From SIG672 sp045657105 (lineage in GTDB: Bacteria > Bacillota > Clostridia > Oscillospirales > CAG-272), in contig JAZOSN010000056.1 in NCBI GenBank assembly GCA_045657105.1, forward strand, positions 1-15,655: 15,655 nucleotides of DNA, given 5' to 3'. The first letter of the stretch is position 1; each line of letters starts with the position of its first letter. Shown here piece by piece: positions 14,283 to 15,655 of the stretch. The notes under the pieces were generated by a model. That model was given only the letters and a program-made list of their open reading frames with translations. It was not told the DNA's origin and did not search any database. Made by a program: the position numbers and the translations under genes.

Positions 14283-14309
14283 TATAATATGAGGAAAGGG
14301 GAGTTTTGT
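14283..14309 (-). promoter_or_regulatory. Possible SigK-type promoter of the DUF11 gene
   Basis: The minus strand has AC (14309-14308), 16 bases, then CATATTATA (14291-14283), matching the Bacillus SigK pattern AC-N16/17-CATAnnnTA. The best SigA reading in the same place is weaker (CTCACA-17-TATTAT). Confidence 0.42.
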
Positions 14310-14433
14310 GAGGGCGAAAAAGCGCAACGGTTTGCTATGCAAACCTAAGTTCAAATGCGGCGCGATGGCTTTGCCGTCGGGCTCGCCTTGGGCTCACTCC
14401 TGCGAATTAAAAAGGTAAATAAATTATTTTAGT
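14310..14433. other. Non-coding stretch with small hairpins
   Basis: No gene seen. It holds a 7-bp hairpin GGTTTGC-TAT-GCAAACC (14329-14345), a weaker one GATGGC-TTT-GCCGTC (about 14364-14378) and two GGGCTC words (about 14379-14396). The style resembles the hairpin-rich spacers at 4076-4119 and 9948-9972. Confidence 0.4.
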
Positions 14434-14495
14434 AAAGTTTTTGAGAAAGACAGAAACCCCTTTTTGCAAAAGGGGTTTTAGAAAAAAGTTTTCCA
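14434..14495 (+). repeat. Dispersed palindromic intergenic repeat, copy 3 (diverged, shorter)
   Basis: Starts AAAGTTTTTGAGAAAG like the other copies. Its hairpin AAACCCCTTTT (14454-14464), loop TGC, AAAAGGGGTTT (14468-14478) is a perfect 11 bp. The second hairpin of copies 1 and 2 is lost. It lies just past the stop of the ABC exporter gene (minus strand) and may terminate it. Confidence 0.68.
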
Positions 14496-14500
14496 AATAA

Positions 14501-15655
14501 TTATTCGACGGCGTTAGCGCGAAACTGTAATCTGTAAAGCTCGGCGTATTCGCCGCCGAGGGATACGAGGGCGTCGTGAGTGCCTTGCTCGATTATCTTT
14601 CCGTTGGAAACGACCGCGATCTCATCGGCGTTTTTGATGGTCGAGAGGCGGTGCGCGACGACGAGAGTCGTTCTGCCTTGGCAAAGCTCGTCAAGCGCGT
14701 CCTGAATGAGAATTTCGGTCGTGTTGTCGAGAGCGCTCGTTGCTTCGTCGAGAATGAGTATCGGCGGATTTTTGAGGAATACGCGCGCTATCGACAGACG
14801 CTGCTTTTGTCCGCCTGACAGACGTACTCCGCGCTCGCCGATCTGTGTGTCGTAGCCGTTTTCGAGCGTCATTATGTAGTCGTGTATATTGGCGCGCTTT
14901 GCCGCTTCGATTACCTCTTCGTCGGTGGCGTCAAGACGTCCGTAAAGGATATTTTCCTTTATCGAAGCATTGAAGAGATAGATGTCCTGTTGAACTATGC
15001 CGATGTTTCTTCTGATGGACTCGGCGGTGAGGGTGTTTATGTTTTTGCCGTCGATAAGTATTTCTCCCGAATCTATCGGATAAAAACGGGGAATAAGATG
15101 GCAGATGGTCGTCTTTCCGCCGCCCGAAGGTCCGACGAGCGCAAATTTTTTGCCCTTTTCGATTATAAGATCGACTCCTCTGAGCACGTCCTTGGTATCG
15201 TCGTACGAGCAGATTACGTTTTTCAGTTCTATTTTTCCGTCAACCTCGCCGATGTCAACGGCTCCTTCGGCGTCTTTTTCGGGCTGGGCGTCCATTATTT
15301 CAACAAAGCGCTCAAATCCCGTGACACCGCTCTGATACTGCTCCATGAAGTTTATCAGCGTCATAACCGGCGAAATAAAGAGGTTTACCGAAACGACGAA
15401 CGCCGAGTAATCCGCCCAGTTTATAGCCTCGCTGTATAGGAAAAGACCGCCTGCTATGAGAACGATTACGTTGAATACGTCGGTGATAAAGGAGTTTACC
15501 GAGTGGAACTGTCCCATCGCCTTATAAGCCTTTCGGCGAGCCGATACGAATGCAGAGTTGCCTTCCTCGAATTTTTCCTCTTCCTTGTCAGAATTAGTGA
15601 ACGCCTTGGTCACGCGAATACCCGAAATACTGCTTTCGAGCGAAGCGTTTATCTG
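14501..15655 (-). CDS. ABC exporter, fused membrane and ATPase domains (5' end outside window)
   Basis: The C-terminal 384 residues of an MsbA/BmrA-type half-transporter, which exports lipids, drugs or peptides across the membrane as a dimer. The visible membrane part has the conserved NASLESSISGIRVTKAF loop and two further helices (about 57-76 and 84-104 of the fragment). The ATPase domain is complete: Walker A GPSGGGKT (175-182), Q-loop IGIVQQD, signature LSGGQKQR (279-286), Walker B ILILDEATSALD (to 310) and the H-loop HRLST (335). All catalytic residues are intact. The frame is open through base 15655, so the beginning is missing; the GTG at 15613 is internal. Such genes often come as heterodimer pairs, and the partner would be upstream, outside the window. 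Substrate unknown. Confidence 0.93.
   Translation of the reverse strand, partial: QINASLESSISGIRVTKAFTNSDKEEEKFEEGNSAFVSARRKAYKAMGQFHSVNSFITDVFNVIVLIAGGLFLYSEAINWADYSAFVVSVNLFISPVMTLINFMEQYQSGVTGFERFVEIMDAQPEKDAEGAVDIGEVDGKIELKNVICSYDDTKDVLRGVDLIIEKGKKFALVGPSGGGKTTICHLIPRFYPIDSGEILIDGKNINTLTAESIRRNIGIVQQDIYLFNASIKENILYGRLDATDEEVIEAAKRANIHDYIMTLENGYDTQIGERGVRLSGGQKQRLSIARVFLKNPPILILDEATSALDNTTEILIQDALDELCQGRTTLVVAHRLSTIKNADEIAVVSNGKIIEQGTHDALVSLGGEYAELYRLQFRANAVE

Noticed and set aside
14882..15439. 185-codon plus-strand open frame opposite the ABC exporter
   Set aside because: All ATPase motifs lie on the minus strand; no features support the opposite frame.

Overview
The window looks like a chromosomal segment from an anaerobic, low-to-moderate GC member of the Clostridia (Bacillota), probably an uncultured gut lineage. 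The evidence is strong AGGAGG-type ribosome sites, textbook SigA promoters with 17-bp spacers, a SpoVG gene, the walJ-rlmH gene pair of Firmicutes, a GGGtGRT/NifU-like pair typical of anaerobic Clostridia, and a DUF11 protein without a signal peptide. No species can be named from sequence alone.

Layout: (1) 1-1740, minus strand: an operon with a strong SigA promoter encoding a NifU/IscU-like Fe-S scaffold protein and a GGGtGRT-family protein whose end runs off the window. (2) 1866-3270, plus strand: a divergently transcribed orphan galactokinase-family gene with its own promoter. (3) 3295-6312, plus strand: a WalJ-type metallo-beta-lactamase protein, rlmH (23S rRNA pseudouridine methyltransferase) and a membrane-anchored WG-repeat protein. 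The walJ-rlmH gap is filled by a chain of hairpins. (4) 6455-6857, minus strand: spoVG with its own terminator. (5) 7038-9356, plus strand: murC (peptidoglycan synthesis) and hslO (Hsp33 redox chaperone). (6) 9376-10093: a five-gene tRNA operon (Val-Asp-Phe-Gly-Cys) with a perfect consensus promoter and a terminator; the tRNA-Cys 3' end plus terminator is duplicated as an 86-bp perfect repeat. (7) 10126-10753: a small AT-richer two-helix membrane protein with its own promoter and terminator. (8) 10775-13386: a two-gene glycosyltransferase operon, probably for a surface polysaccharide. (9) 13354-14309, minus strand: a DUF11 protein whose upstream region matches a late mother-cell (SigK-like) sporulation promoter. 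(10) 14501-15655, minus strand: the C-terminal part of an ABC exporter.

Most genes are housekeeping or envelope genes. The most unusual material is between them: a dispersed palindromic repeat family with three copies (4196-4290, 6361-6453, 14434-14495), always next to gene ends; a tandem series of covarying hairpins at 4076-4155 that begins inside a stop codon; and the tRNA-Cys-end duplication. I see no CRISPR array, transposase, phage gene or defence system. The clearest candidates for something undescribed are the hairpin/repeat family and the possible SigK control of the DUF11 protein.
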